In this document: piece after piece, positions 45,951 through 59,631 of the stretch | How positions within the stretch are numbered: the stretch's first letter is position 1 | Layout of the letters: the number at the start of each line of letters is the position of its first letter | NCBI GenBank assembly: GCA_963920665.1 | Contig: OY987265.1 | Span: 15,939,001 to 16,003,000, forward strand | Length of the DNA stretch: 64,000 nucleotides | DNA from: Straminergon stramineum | Taxonomy: Eukaryota; Streptophyta; Bryopsida; Hypnales; Calliergonaceae | Direction of reading: 5' to 3' | Made by a program: the position numbers and the translations under genes | The notes under the pieces: generated by a model | The model's input: the letters and a program-made list of their open reading frames with translations, nothing else | Database searches by the model: none | Told to the model about the DNA's origin: nothing

Positions 45951-47287
45951 TCTTTACAAAATTAAAGTATAAACATCTATTATTTTCCATTTAAGCTATT
46001 GTACATAAGTGGAGTCAAAATCACAATTAGGTGTTATTCTTGTACTATAGACAATTAAAAATCATGAACATTAAAAATAAATTAAAAATATTTTTTTTGA
46101 GTATTTTCTTTAAGGTCATGACTTCAAGAAAGTTCAAAATGTTTATAATTATGTGTTTGAAGCACCTTGAGAAAGATTCAAAACCATCCACTAGTTTTTT
46201 AGGCTTCATAACCGTGAAGCGCCATTCAAAACACAGTGAACGATTTAAGGTCATATTAGTGATACTCCAATAGACACCTAATTGATAGAAATGAGGGGGG
46301 TGGATAGAATCTCATACATCTACATTGATACCATAAGAAATCCAAGTTTGGATTGTTGGCTCTAGACTGAAGGAGATGGGGCTTTGGATTAACAAAGGCA
46401 ATTGTGAGAAAGTTCAAGTAGATCCTTACTTGAAAATTGAACCACTTAAAAGCTAGAGAAAATGAAAAGAGAGACATGCTTCCTCACTTGTTCCCCATTT
46501 TACAATTCTAGTCCTATAGGGAGAGCCTCTTTTAGTGTAGCAACTTGTTTACTTAAATTTGATACTTTGTATTTTCCAAAAATTTCAAGTTGGTAAATTG
46601 TAATATATTGAATCACAATCTAATCACAATATTGTACTAAGTCTTTGCATCTAAGTCATCATGGGAATTGCCACCTTCACTACATTTTTCTAAATTGATG
46701 TAGCCAAATTTATTCATCTATTTGAGAAGGCTTCTTGCCAAAACACTTAAATAAAACAATTATTTTTTTAAAAGGTAAATTTTTTAAGCAATAATTGTAG
46801 CCAATAATACCACGGAAGAAAATGTTATTAGTGCCACCTACTTCACACTTCCTAAACAACTAAAAAATGGTTGGATAACACTATTGTCAAAGTCCACTTT
46901 GTATCCTCCATTTTGCCACTCTTTATTGGCAAGTCTTTCTTTTTTATTTTTCAAAGATGAAATCACATGTTTGGTGTATGTCATAAAATTTCAGATTCTT
47001 TATTAAGATATTGAATTCAAAAAATTACCATAAATTTTTGAAGAAGAAGTTAGGAATATTTTTGAAAGAAAGTCTCCTAACTATATTTTGAAACATGGCT
47101 TTAGATCCTCAACTTCAAACTTCAATAAAATATTCATTTGCATGTATTTAAAAAAAAAATTCAAGCCAAGCCGAAAGTGTGCTTCATGAGCTTTGTATTG
47201 TTAGTTTCATTCAAAAGCAAAAGAAATCATTTTGAATGTCAAAATCAAGTTTCATGGAAAAAAACTCAAAGTACAAAAATACACTAC
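45951..47287. other. AT-rich spacer, nothing recognised
   Basis: Only short frames in low-complexity context. Confidence 0.45.
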
Positions 47288-47465
47288 AAGTAGAACCTCT
47301 CTAAGTGCATCTTCTTTTAGTGCATAATATACAATGAGAGAGTTTGCAAATTGTAGGTGGGCTTGCATGTCATTCAAGATGGAAAGCTAAATGTGGTCTC
47401 TCTAAATGCATAAACTTCTCTTAGTGCATAGTCCTAGCACCATGTACTAAGAGAGGTTCTACCTA
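47288..47465. mobile_element. MITE, ~178 bp, ends AGTAGAACCTCTC
   Basis: AGTAGAACCTCTCTAAGTGC is complemented by GTACTAAGAGAGGTTCTACC. Inner repeats CTCTTAGTGCATA / CTCTAAATGCATA are also inverted. The GTAGAACC core resembles the ends of the element family at 16670, which may be coincidence. Confidence 0.75.
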
Positions 47466-48830
47466 TATATAAATATACCAATTTTTTTTACAAACTATCT
47501 TGTGTAAAAATAAAAAATGATTGATATGACTTAAATTCATCTCAATTATGGTGTGCATATTCCATTAATAAGTTGCACACCCAAAAAATTGGATGAAAAT
47601 CATTTGTTTTTCATTATGAAAAAAGATCACCATTATTGACGATCAAGTTTAGCATTTCATGCTAAATATTTAATTACATTTGGAAAATCAAATCCAACAT
47701 ATGCTTAATTATATAAGAATATTTTTTTCAAAATCTGTATTTTCATCATATAATTTCTTTAATTTGCAAAGTTGGGTCCAAGACCAAAGATCCAAGCCTA
47801 AGATCCAATCCTCAAAATCCTTCACTATGTTTGTTTCCAATTTGCAACTATGTGAATAAAATTTTTTTTATTTAATTTTCAGAGTTGAATCCATATCAAA
47901 TATAAAATGGGCTCAAAAAATCTAAAATTTTCACCACAAGTGTACATTATAGTTTATAACATTATCCTACATGAAGGTCAAATTTTGAAGGAAGTCAGTC
48001 ATTTCTATATAAAAGTGCCACATGTCATCTTGTGAATGGTGTGAAGTGATGTGGACCTTTGAGAATCTAACTTGGAAATTCAATTTTGACACCGTAATGC
48101 CAAATCAGATCTTCACGTACAGTATGGTATAAACCACAGTTACCATGCCATTCTAAAATTAGAAAATCAACAAACCATGTTCATAGGCCCGAAGTTCAAA
48201 TTGCAATGAAATACAAAATTTATGACAAAATTTTACAAAATTTCAAATGGTGTAGAAACTACACTTGAAAGGACGAAATGGAGAAGACAGTTGATTTCTA
48301 ACATTCGGTGCCGGTTTTGCTTGAAGGCACATGCTCTCAGAAGTATTGAATCTAGAATACCGATATACACTTACACATGAAAACCGGTCTGTTCATGATC
48401 GAGTGGTGGTGACAGTATTTACTAACGATGGCTCAGAAGCAAGAGTAAGCTTACATGATGTCTTGAGAGAATCGCACCTCCGAATTTTCTACAAAATTTT
48501 CAAATATCTGATCGAGTGAGCCAAGATAACCAAACAGGTCTGAAATCTGAAGTAGCAATCGGTGGCCAAAACAAAATATACGCACTGCTAATCATTTTAC
48601 ATAGAGTCATGAAACGTTCAAATCACGGCTCTCAAATGCCGGAAATCAGTGAGAGATTCGGCATGTGATCTCAAGCAGCGGCAGAAGTAAACTCTTGACA
48701 ATTTTGAGGCTACCGTACTGAACAAATTGGATCCCATTTGCAGCAAATTGCAGTCAACAAAGTGTGACGCCGTGACGCCCAAACCACGTACCTTTGTTAT
48801 ATTCTCAAGCAATCCCTTGCCCGGAGTGAC
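47466..48830. other. Spacer downstream of the lectin kinase pseudogene
   Basis: A 62-codon plus-strand frame at 48331-48519 is unrecognised. No terminal repeats found. Confidence 0.4.
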
Positions 48831-51800
48831 TCATCTGGTCCCCTCTCTAGTTGTCGATGCAGTGTAGTACATGGAACTTGCATTTGAAGTAGTATTTGAA
48901 GTCCATGAGAGGTTGTCTGATGGGCTTCTAGGGACGTAGTCAAATTGGGGTTTCGAAAGATGTACTTTTGGAAGGTGGACATTGCCATTGAGGATGAGCA
49001 ACACTTGATGCATGGAGGGTCACATGGTAGGCCTTGGGTGAGAGCCAAAAGCCCCAAACACAACACTTTTGTCATGTCATAGACATTGAACATCTCTGCA
49101 AGGTTTGCATTTGCTACATCTAGAATGCAAGAGCTCCCTCACAATTGTCACACTTGCTCCACCAATAGCTTTACCTTCCCTTCCTCCTGGTAGTTGGGTT
49201 TATTTCCGCAAGCTACCTCCAACAGGAAAGCCCCAAAGTTGTACACATCCGTTTGCTCCATTTGTTTAACTGCATTAGAAGAAAATTTTCAAATTGGTCA
49301 ACTATATTAGAAGAAACTTTACATTTGTTTGGTATGTGATCAAGTTCCATCTAATTCCCTAGTGGTATACCATCAATCTTCATAAGTGCTTGAGTTTATG
49401 AAATATGGATGGCATACAACAAGGCATATTCTATTACAATGCATATGTATATCATGCAAATCTAAAGTTTTGAGGGGTTCTAAGAATCTTAGGGATCAAG
49501 TGACCATGAAGGTAGTTCCTTCTAGTCCTAACTAAGTCAATATTCTATTAACATGCAAAGGATTCTAATGCCAATGGGTAGGGGTTCTCAACCGAAGGTG
49601 ATAAGAAAAGAATCTAATCCAATGTAGTATTGACAAATGATACAATTGGACAAATTTGGCGAGAAAACCATTTTGAAAATGCACATGCATGACTGTGGAA
49701 CAAAAGTTAGTATCCATGTGAAACATGAGTTTAAGACATCCACAACATACTAGAAAGAAAAAAGTGAAAGGAAAGAAGTTACATGTGTGGAACAATTATG
49801 GGGCAAAGTAACCAAAAGTGCCTGCCACATTGGTACTCTCTGGGGTCAACAAGCTATAGTTGTAACAACCAGCCAAGCCAAAGCTCCCTAAACGCGCATT
49901 AAACTTGGCATCCAACATCACATTGGCAGCCTTTACATCACGATGAATGATGCACTCTTTACACTCTATATGTAGGTACACCAATGTCATGGCTACATCC
50001 ACTACTATTTTGAACATTCAAATCCATAAACATTTTTCCAATGGTCACTTGTATAAATATCAATAAATTGTGTCAATGTGTGTTTTAAGAGATGTTTAGC
50101 ATGTATAATTCCACTTCTAGGAGTGACACAATGTAATAATTTAAGCTAGAGAGGGAAGCTACTATCTACACTCAAGACCAAGCATCAAGTGTCAAGTGGT
50201 ATAGACGTGCAATTGCCTTAGTTATTTAATCTAGAAAATCCATTCCAAACTAATAATTCCAAACAAAGTGAGGCATTTGAATTAGGCTTGGGCTTATTCC
50301 CTTAGGTATAGTTGTCTAACACTAATCAATCTACTCAATAAAGGATTTCAATGAGGCCTTCAAATCTATGATTGGTGAAAAATCTACTATTTTGAGAAGA
50401 TGAATTCTTTAATGAACCATATATACTTGTTTTTGCATGTTCAATTGAGTTGTCACTTTTCGATTTGCAAAGTTCGAGGAGATTATATGGCATTAATCAA
50501 TTACATATTTTGAACCCCCTGATGCACCAAAATGAATGATGTCTACAATCCCATGCATACTTTAGTTCAATTATCTAGTCCATGATCACTCTCAATTTTA
50601 TTTCGAAGTCTAGTGCTTGGTTTTCCAACATCTTCTATCTTAATCACTTGATCACCCAAGATCCTCATGTCTTGACTCATAAATATTGTACTAAGAAAAT
50701 CAATTTGAAGCATAAGTGAAGTAAATCCAACGACCACCTCTTCATCCACAGTGATCAATTTGTCAACCCCTTGTTGGTCCCGAACACTTGGCATGTCTGC
50801 CATTGTAGCAACGGGGGACACGAATCAGATGCTTGTCGAGGCTGCCTTGCGACATCTAGTCGTACACCAGAAGAAGCTCACCCTACTCATGGCACCAACC
50901 CTGCAAACGCACCAGATTGCGGTGACGGATTTTGTCGATGATCGCCACCTCTGCCAAAAACTCACACTGGCCTTGTTTGGACTCTGGTGCCACACGCTTG
51001 ACGGCCACATATTGTTGGTTACCCAGTAAGAAGCCTTTGTACACACTCCCGAAGCCTCCTCGCCTCAGCGCTTGCTTGGGGTCGAAGTTCTTCGTAGCCA
51101 TGTTCCTTGTACGTGAATTTGTGCGGATCTGCGTCTTCCACATCATCCGGGTCAATTTTGAACCTCCATCCACCCCTCTCCACCCAACGAGAGTAACACT
51201 TGTACAGCAGTGCGTAGATGGCCGCCATGGTTGTGAGCGACACCAGAATTACCGACAGTCTGGCTTCGAATGGGTGCGACAGTGAAATGGAACGATGGAA
51301 AGCAAATGAGGGAGGCACTGGGGACAGGAGGCCTGGTAGAATTCCTTAGAGTCCAACGATCAATGAATAGATCGCCAGGTATGGCGTCAGGGTCTCCTAA
51401 TTGCATAATGACATTATTCATAGGGAAGCCAACATACATGTATTCATTGAGCACATTAGAGATATCAGCCTGAACACTCAAGGAGTTGCAAGGAATCCAG
51501 TTGGTCTCATTATACCACACCAAAGATGGTCCCAGTCGCTCTTCGTCGCTCACAGGACATTTGAGCGCACCGATGTCAGCCGTGCTAATATTCTGAATCT
51601 GCAATGAAGCATCATGATCGATCCACACTTGCAATAGCCAGAAGTTACATTGCTTGGTCCCTCTAGGAGAACCCAGTGGGTCGAATTCATGTTGTTGATG
51701 ACGATCCCGATGTGATACCCTTCATCCGGGTCCGAGAGCTGGGGACTCTTCACGAAGTCAAATTCGACTGCAAAAGTATGTGATTTAGGGTCGCCATTGG

Positions 51801-52204
51801 ATGTGGCGTTGAGCAGGCCTAGGTAGCCTCCATCGCCGCCTAGAGATGCGTTCGGGTCGGGAAGTACGGCGAAGGTGAAGCCTTCCAGAGTCAGTGTTCC
51901 GTGTGAATCCTCCATAGCCAATCTGGCTCTTAGTGGGCCGGCCAAGATCCATCCACGCTATGAATTTAGTGCTGAAGGAGAACACGGGACCAGTTGCGTT
52001 CTCCTTGAACGGAATTTCTTCTGGATAGAGGCATCTGTGCGACAGTGTCGAATTCAACCCGTATCTCAAGACGCAGTGTTCTCGAGGTTTGATATCAACG
52101 AAGGGTTCAGACGTCTGAGCAGCATCCACAACCAAGTTGTTGCGCAACAACACTATAACACAAACCAGCACCATGTTACTCACGTGGTGGAGACGGAGAC
52201 CCAT
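48831..52204 (-). pseudogene. LecRK: L-type lectin receptor-like kinase pseudogene
   Basis: Members sense extracellular ligands with a legume-lectin domain and signal through a cytoplasmic Ser/Thr kinase. Blocks appear in the right order. A signal peptide starts at 52204. Lectin pieces follow (F-S-F-S-T-K-F, Y-L-G-L-L-N-A, F-A-V-E-F-D, V-W-I-D-H-D), then a membrane segment near 51250 and kinase G-G-F-G-S-V-Y-K with V-A-V-K-R near 51050. H-R-D-V-K-A-A-N follows near 49930, then G-T-F-G-Y and L-L-E-V-A-C-G near 49220, and a C-terminal tail ending about 48831. It is dead. The frame changes at about 51930, 51635, 51290 and 51110. TAG stops interrupt the block after G-W-C-H-E, and DFG has become S-F-G. 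Extra DNA splits the kinase at about 50030-50770 and 49270-49795. Family members usually lack introns. Confidence 0.88.
50030..50770. other. Foreign segment splitting the pseudogene kinase domain
   Basis: About 740 bp separate the D-K-H-L block from F-K-I-V-V-D-V-A, which are normally adjacent. It contains an 84-codon minus-strand frame (50567-50821) that I do not recognise. I see no clear terminal repeats, so its origin is open. Confidence 0.5.
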
Positions 52205-54887
52205 GATAAATCTCTCTTACACCTTGCTACTAGATGCCTTGTGTATAATTCGATTCGCACCAGAATTTAGCTTGGAATGAAGACAGAAACAGTTGAATTC
52301 GTCCCTACCGGCAAACACTAACTATGGGACGACAGACAGACCCCACTCAAATCGACGAGCTAAGAAATGGATATAGTGGAGTTGCTGAAAACCACCTGCA
52401 GTTGTCTGCTTCGGCGGTGCTCCAAATTGGAACATGGAACAAGAAGATCTCAAGCTCGGTCCAGATAGAGCAACAAGCGCCAGGTTTTAGAATCACTGTC
52501 TAGTTTGTCAAACTCCAGCTCGTGCGCAATTTGCATTCAACGCTCTGGCACTCCGGTAGTGTCCCGCTCCTGATCGAGTGGAAATGCAAGGCCTGTGAAT
52601 TGTAACATCAATGCTGATATTTCCTCTGAATTTTTTCTTGTCGACGGACGAGCAAGCAAGCAAGCACGCAACTATTTGGTGGTTCACAGCAAGCAAGCAT
52701 TGAATTTGGGGTAAGGAAAGCGTTAGGTTGCTAGCTTCAACTCCGCATCCTATCATTCCAGAACCCAAATATTGTTGGTCTTTCACAAGGAGACCGGCTG
52801 GCCTCGTCCCTAATTCCCAAACGGAATTAAGGATTCGCCTCTACCCGGGGTTGGAGGCTGCTCAAGAAGAGCTTGCTCGAACTCCTTGGAAAGCGAGCGG
52901 GCGAGTCTTGCGGGTGTGTTTGGTCTTCCATTTCTAACAGAGCTTGAAACAAATGCACCAACTAGGCGAGAGCATTTTAAAATCATATAAGTAAGCTCAG
53001 TGGCAGTATATAAAATATCGGTAGTGGCAGCATCTGAGCTTGCAACAAGTCATTGTGTGCACATTCAAGTTATGTCCATTTTGGTGATGGAGCCTATTGG
53101 AAATGGACTTCCAGCTTTCTCAGTTTGGATGGATCGAGAATTCTAGTATGGAATATGCTATACCACATATGGAGCCTATGTGAATCTTGGCACAGGTCAC
53201 TCCTAAGCGTGACATGCAAAGATCATTCCAGCGTTTGTAAATTTTTTTGGTGAATGAACTCTATCTATGCAAGCATGCGAACTCACCAAAAATATAGAAT
53301 TTTGACATATTAACAACTTGAAACATATGGTTTTGTAAATCTGCTAGTTTGTGTGCACCATTTTTTCATATCTGCTTTGCGTTGCAACCTGACATGGATT
53401 TTCTACACGGAGGAAATAAAGAAGTTTAGAGCGCAATACCGGCAAGTTTAGGGTTCAAGCTATGTACCGCATATTGAAAGCGTAGGTACCACACAACGAG
53501 TGCTGATGACCATGTGTAAGCTTACATTGCTGATGACAATGTTCAAAGAACATTGTAGAAGTCCCATAGGTCTATCTTCTACAAATGAAGGATTATATCG
53601 TCTGTGTCTTTGCACTGGCGGAAATACACAACTTTAGCACTTACCACACGGGTGATCTATACAAATGCCAGTCCTAGTTTTTAAAGCCGTGTGCAGTTGA
53701 ATTTCACAATTTTGGCACCAAGCAGAGAAGCTTGCAGGAGATGGAGAGGTAGGAGAGCCTATCAATCAGTTAAAGAACCTCGCCTTTCTGGAGAATCAGC
53801 TTTACGCCAGACTAATTACCTTATGCTGCAAAGGGTGGCACACCGCAAAGTGAGCGCCCCAGGCCATGGTAGAGGGTGCCAAACTTGGTAATGAAATGGC
53901 TTCAGTAACTGTCTTTTGATCAATGCGTCAGCCCCAGCTCATGCAAGCTTCTGCTTCCAGACAATTTTGACTCTGTCGATCCAAAGTCGCCACTTCCAAT
54001 AAGCTTCTTCGCCACTTCCAATAAGTGTCGACCCAAAGTCGCCACTTCCAATCTCAGTCCTTTATGTCACCTAGTACCCAATTTCGATCTGCAAACATTT
54101 ATCTCTGCATTCCTTCACAAATGGAGATTCAGCATTTGTAGATGTCTCGTTTTTCACATTCCCAGATTTCCGACGTCCGATTGAATTCACTTCGAGCTGC
54201 TCACAAGTCTATCTTCTTGCTGAGCCACATTGATGATTCCAGAAGTTGTACGTAGCTGTGATCGTATCAGTGCCTGCATTCTCATTCCGAAGCAACTTCA
54301 TACGTACATAGAGGATTCTCAAGGATTTTATAATTGCAGTACTACCGGTATACCACGATGGAGGACAAGCATGGTTTGGAGATTATAGGACTACCAATTT
54401 TCGGTAGCCCTAGTTTTCATTGACTTGAATTTGCGTGGAGTTTTGAGTACTACCGATTTTCAGTTTTGCGGTGGGTATTTTGTCTTTGGAATAACCTGTT
54501 CTTCTTGATTTGCCGTAATCGTCAGTTGATTGGATTTTGTGTGGACACTTCAGTATTGACGACTGTGGGTTTTGTTCATTTCTCCATCAAGCCCTGTTTC
54601 ATGGCAAAATTTTGTGGTGATTCTAAGCTTCTTATTCTTTCTTGACTTGTGATTCGCACAGGAGGCTTTTTATTGAAGTCTAGGATTGCTTGGTGAATCT
54701 CAAGTCCTCATACTTCTCTCAAGCAGAGTGACAAGATTGGAAAGCATATTGAAACAGAGGTACAGGACTAATAACCCTAATAACCCCTATTAGATTGATG
54801 CAATTTTTAACCTTTCTAATGCTCAAGGAAAATTTGCACTTCTTAGAGTACATTCTGAACAAAACGAAGAGCCAAAACTTTTGGAAG
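52205..54887. other. Low-copy region upstream of the lectin kinase pseudogene
   Basis: GC is moderate and no transposon termini are visible, so it may contain regulatory or decayed genic DNA. Frames at 52508-52786 (minus, 92 aa) and 53691-53891 (plus, 66 aa) have no recognisable domain. Confidence 0.35.
53981..54056 (+). repeat. Short tandem repeat of GTCGCCACTTCCAAT
   Basis: Three copies of (GT/TT)CGCCACTTCCAAT occur in 76 bp, two of them preceded by CCAAA. It is non-coding. Confidence 0.85.
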
Positions 54888-55400
54888 TTAACCCCTAAAC
54901 GTCCAGATTCATCTCCAAAATTGATGATTTGAGAAAAAAATCATTATAAAGTGCTATTTGGAAGCATATTTTGGAATTGGTATAGAAATAAAAGTTGTAG
55001 ATTTTTATTTGTAGATGCCATCTATACGGTTAGATTCACCAATGCTATCACCAATTTTTTTCTATAAATTTTGAAAGAGAAATTCCAAAATTCCTTCAAA
55101 ATTCGATTACAAGCAAAGTATTATCATTTTTTGAATAGAATTTGTTGGAATAGATTTGAAATGAGGTTCTCTCCACATGGTGATTTTTTGAAATTTTTGT
55201 GTTCTTTCTATCATTGACTCTAGTTCAAAATTGGATTTGCCAAAATGTCTTGAAATGGTTGAAAATTTAAAAGTGGTTTGATGTGTCTCAATACGTTTTG
55301 ATATGTGAAATCTAAAATTATGGTCATGTTTATAATATGAGGTTTATAATGATAACCTTCATAACTATGAACAATTTATCCATCTCAAAATCTACCAATG
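54888..55400 (+). mobile_element. TTAA-class element, left end only
   Basis: TTAACCCCTAAACGTCCAG is a clear class terminus, followed by AT-rich, non-coding sequence like that of the long members. No matching right end was found and the end coordinate is approximate. Confidence 0.4.
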
Positions 55401-57175
55401 TTGATAGTTCTCTAGGATTTTGTTGGTTTCTCTTCGATTGCATGTAGAGAAGTTGCGCACCTAAATTGAGATTCTTTGCTTAGTAATGGCACTTCCTCTC
55501 ATGGCATTTTTATTGTTATTTCAAATTATTTGCTCTCAATTCATCCTACTTTGGATTTATCTAGTGTTGTTCTAGGCATGATTTTGTACAAAACTTGTAT
55601 CTCAATTCCTCCTACTTTGGATATATCTAATGTTAATTTGAGCATGATTATGTACAGAACTTTTGATGCATCTTTTGCGACACCAAGAGAAGATTAAGGA
55701 TCTTGATCATGAGAATGCATTACTTCATGAAGAGTTGAACATGATTAACAGCACCAATAGGTCTTTAGGTTGAAGGGATTTACTCTCTAAAAAGAATATG
55801 TACTCACTGCTTTGACTGTCTAAGGTTATCTCAGCAAAGAAATTAAATGATTTTGGCATGAGACATTAGTTACGTAGAACAATTCTATATAAATTTATAT
55901 TGCTAAGGGTCCGTGCCCACCTGAGCAACTTGTCATTTGAACAATAAAATCTGTCGTTGGAGTTTTCAAAAAAACTCCATTTTGTTCCAACTTAGTATCC
56001 CAGAATGAATTTAAGAACCTTTGCGTGGGTTTGGTATCGTGCAGTTAGCAAATGCTCTCTTTGCATCTGGGCTAAATTTATCAAATTTCATTCCATATCA
56101 CCACCAAGAACTGAATTGCATTCACATCAGAGAATCGGTGTTAACTATTGCTCTCATTCTCTCACGCGTATAACCTTAAATTGATTTTCAAAACTCTTCC
56201 CGTGCTTCTTGGATTTGGGCGGCATGTTTCAAATTGTGCACCAATTTCAATTGCAAAGTTCAAATTGCCGACTCAGAACTCAACATCATTTCTCAACGTT
56301 TTCTCAGAACTCAACGTTGGTGTGTTTGCTCACCAAGGTACATAATTTGAGTCTTTGCTTGCAAACCTATGTTCTGTTGCGACAGTCACAAACTTTGATC
56401 TCAACGTCAATTCCCACAATGATCACAGAGGCAACAGTGTTGCGAGAAGATGTCAATGCAATGCAATCAACATACGTGGTTTTCAGAAATACGATTCTGT
56501 GGCCAGATTCAATGGTATTTTAGATGGTAAGTTGTAATTCAGGGTCTGAACATCCTATTGAGCATCTGCCTGATTTGAACGAGAGCTTGTTGACTTGGTT
56601 GGGGGTTTCGGGATCTGGAAAGTGACTGATATCATTGCCCCATCTTGTTTTATGAATTTCGAATTCTTGGCAGACATCGGCCCTCCAGAATTGAAGTTGA
56701 GCAGGCAGTAAAATAACTTCATAACCATTTGGCGTTTGCTGACACAGATCTCTTGATCTTTCAAAACTATCGAATTATCAGAGTTCATGCCCAGTAGAGG
56801 CAACTTAGAATTTTGAAAACCTCAAGGAGATGACGAATTTAGACCCAAAAAAAGAATGCAAGAACTTAAACAGAAAGCAAAGAATCCAAATATTGTGACA
56901 AATGAGCATACCATGCAAAGCGATGAAGCGATAACGCAATTTGACTGCGAGCAAAGAAAGCAAGGAGCCAGTGAAAAGAATTGCGAGCGACGAAAGCTTG
57001 CGAGTGCGCGCAGTAGAGTACTGCAATTTTCTAGGACGATTAATTGGAGAAGTGCAGGGTCACATGATGTAGCAACCATCGCAGACATGTCTCGGAAATC
57101 TTAACATTTCGTAGATATCCTAAATTCCACGATAAATTGAAGTGATACGAACTATTACATGATAAGTACTAACCC
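55401..57175. other. Low-copy spacer with an unrecognised minus-strand ORF
   Basis: The minus-strand frame 56555-56803 encodes about 82 aa. It has an internal ATG at codon 6 (M-N-S-D-N-S-I-V-L) and a Pro/Ser-rich C-terminus. Preceding DNA (56810-57090) is GC-richer and could be its leader. No domain is recognised, so it may be a small gene, an exon or chance. Confidence 0.3.
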
Positions 57176-57378
57176 TTAACCCTTAAAAGATGGACTGGTG
57201 ACCGTGGAAATACTCCCTTTCGGAACCCTGTGACATCGTCTACTTTATAAAATCCAAAAATATTCATTGGAAGTCATACTACTATAGAAGATCTACGCTT
57301 TTGTTCCGAGGATGAATAGTCGTAGTTCTATCCTACATAGAGATATTCTTTGTGTTTGTGTCAACGTTTAAGGGTTAA
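57176..57378 (+). mobile_element. TTAA-flanked MITE (~235-bp family), copy e, shortened
   Basis: TTAACCCTTAAAAGATGGAC and GTCAACGTTTAAGGGTTAA are the ends. The interior lacks about 30 bp around the CCCTTTCCACCCC stretch relative to copy c. TTAA is kept on both sides. Confidence 0.85.
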
Positions 57379-57524
57379 CTTATAGCGTAGACTTAGGCTT
57401 GGTTTGGTAATTATCACCAATTCATGTGCAAAGGCCGATTTTGATAATATTGTTTTCAATATGCCTACTGTCTCTATACGACACAAGTGGGCAGGGACTC
57501 TAATGCTAATTTGACATACCCAAG

Positions 57525-57925
57525 TATGGTAGAACCATCCATTACCAACGACTAAAGCATTTTGTGCATGCTCTAGAGTAGCAAAAGGCAATGTTAATTT
57601 TTTGCCCTTTAGAGAGATGAAAATAATGGGTGTTGTCAAATTTTCATAATTTTCTTGCTTAAATTCAAATTTTTATGAATTTTAGAAGCCAAAAGTTCGC
57701 CTACACCCATCCCCAATACATAGATTCTTCCATCATTGTTCATCAAATGACTAATTTGGCTCTCAAAATGAAGCGCATGTGTCATAACAATGATGACTAG
57801 AAGATGATTGGAAACCCCAAAACTAATGCCAGTTAGTTATTAGTCATCTCTTTGTTGAATTTCCCATTGCCTATATATTGTCCATGGAGTCTAGTTGGTA
57901 ATATTAAATGGGTGGTTCTACCACA
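57525..57925 (+). mobile_element. TATGGTAGAACC-ended element, copy C (uninterrupted)
   Basis: The left end TATGGTAGAACCATCC and right end GGGTGGTTCTACCAC are the best preserved of the family and define its termini. The interior aligns with copies A and B. The empty hAT site reads TATATTGTCCATGG here. Confidence 0.8.
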
Positions 57926-59631
57926 TGAAGTTTCTTTATTTCATTTTTGTAGTTTGTGGTTTCATTGGTTTACAGTGTATAGTTTAGAGAATCATTAACA
58001 TCCACTTACCAATTTCATCCATCTTGAATAAATTAATCCAAAAACTTGTCATCCAAGAAACACACCTTCATCCATCCAGAAAATAATTAATCCAAAATTT
58101 GCCATTCATCTAGTAGAAGTTCTTCCATCCATTTTTTCCATCTAGAAATTTATCACTCGTTTGTCATCATTTCATCCAATCAAGATTTCCAAGACTTCCA
58201 AATATTTGGGGATGAAGTTACAAGATTTGGTTGTTGTTGGGTATTTTTTTTTTTTGGGGGGGGGGGAGTATTTGAATATACTCTTGAGTGTAGATGCCAA
58301 AACTTTATATGCCTTGGTATCACCGGCTTCCAGTCTTCTTGTGTATAAGGTAGTAGCACCTACAACTATGAATTTAAGGGTTTTGAACATGATTTTTATT
58401 AATAGACATCCAACAAATTATTGTACCCTATTAGCAAGAGAAAATTAATTCTTGTGCATTCTCAAATGTATTTTTTGGACATTGTGAGTATAAGTTGAGA
58501 ATTTTTTTAAAGTTGACTATGAATGCACCTAGTACCGACATTCGGGTCTAGTATTCAGATGTAGTACATCCTTGTAATCACATCTATTCACTTCCAAGGA
58601 TTTTTCAAGATTTTAGAGGAGATAGTTATGGGTACAAAGAAGGTTATAGGTGCTACTTACTACCTTATCCCAAATTTTCCAAGTTTCATCATCTAGTGGA
58701 AAATTCATATTTGAATCCAAATTTTATCATGTATGTTTTGTAAACATGAAAGTTTGGGGTTGATTTTAACCCACAAAGGATCCAAGTATGATTGAGGCAA
58801 ATATTATCAAAAAAATACCATTTTCTAGTCACATTGACCAAAAATGGGATTATTTTTATTTACAAAATTCCACCCTACAAAATTGTTTTTTATTAATCCA
58901 AAATCAATTTTTCATTCCATCTTACACTTTCAGAAGAATTACCTTTTAGTGAGACAATTGTCCTTTATGGATTCAATATATATATAATCAACACTTTTAA
59001 AACTCATAGTTTATTCATTTAGTGTCAAAAAAAAAGTGTACTTTGATAATTTAGATAAGAATCTTCTTTATATTGCTAATTAGACTCAATCTATATTGTA
59101 ATAATGTAATAATATAAATCTAATATATCTTCAAATGCTTATTCATACACATTTGGATATAGCTACTTTACTTGAAAATTCAAATCTAGGCATTTTTTGT
59201 TCCTTTACTTGCTTTGGATTGAAGATGAGGAGTTTTTGGGAATTGAAAATAAAATACACATATCATTAGAAGAAACTTGCATTTTTGTCACACTACCTGA
59301 AAACATGCATGTTTTTTTAAATATAATTTGTCAGAAAATTTGAGTTTGTGGGAGACAAGATTTTGTGGGATGTTGCGTTAAACATGGGGCCAATTGTCAA
59401 TGTTAGCGGTGATGGTGATGTTTGGTAGGACATCCCTTGGAACATCATGTTGGTTTTTTTAAATGTGCGGAAAAACAAGAATGTGTCACATTTGGCAAGG
59501 GATTTAGGTTTGATTATAAATAACTATGTGAAAGTTACAATGGATTGAGGTAAAATGTAATTTGGATGTGAAAAAAATAGGGGAAAGGGCTAGGTTTTTA
59601 GTTAGAAACTCTATAAAAAGATTATGATCTT
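57926..59631. other. AT-rich spacer
   Basis: Contains two ATTAATCCAAAA repeats 55 bp apart near 58032-58110 and a poly-T/poly-G tract at about 58243-58267. No gene recognised. Confidence 0.4.
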
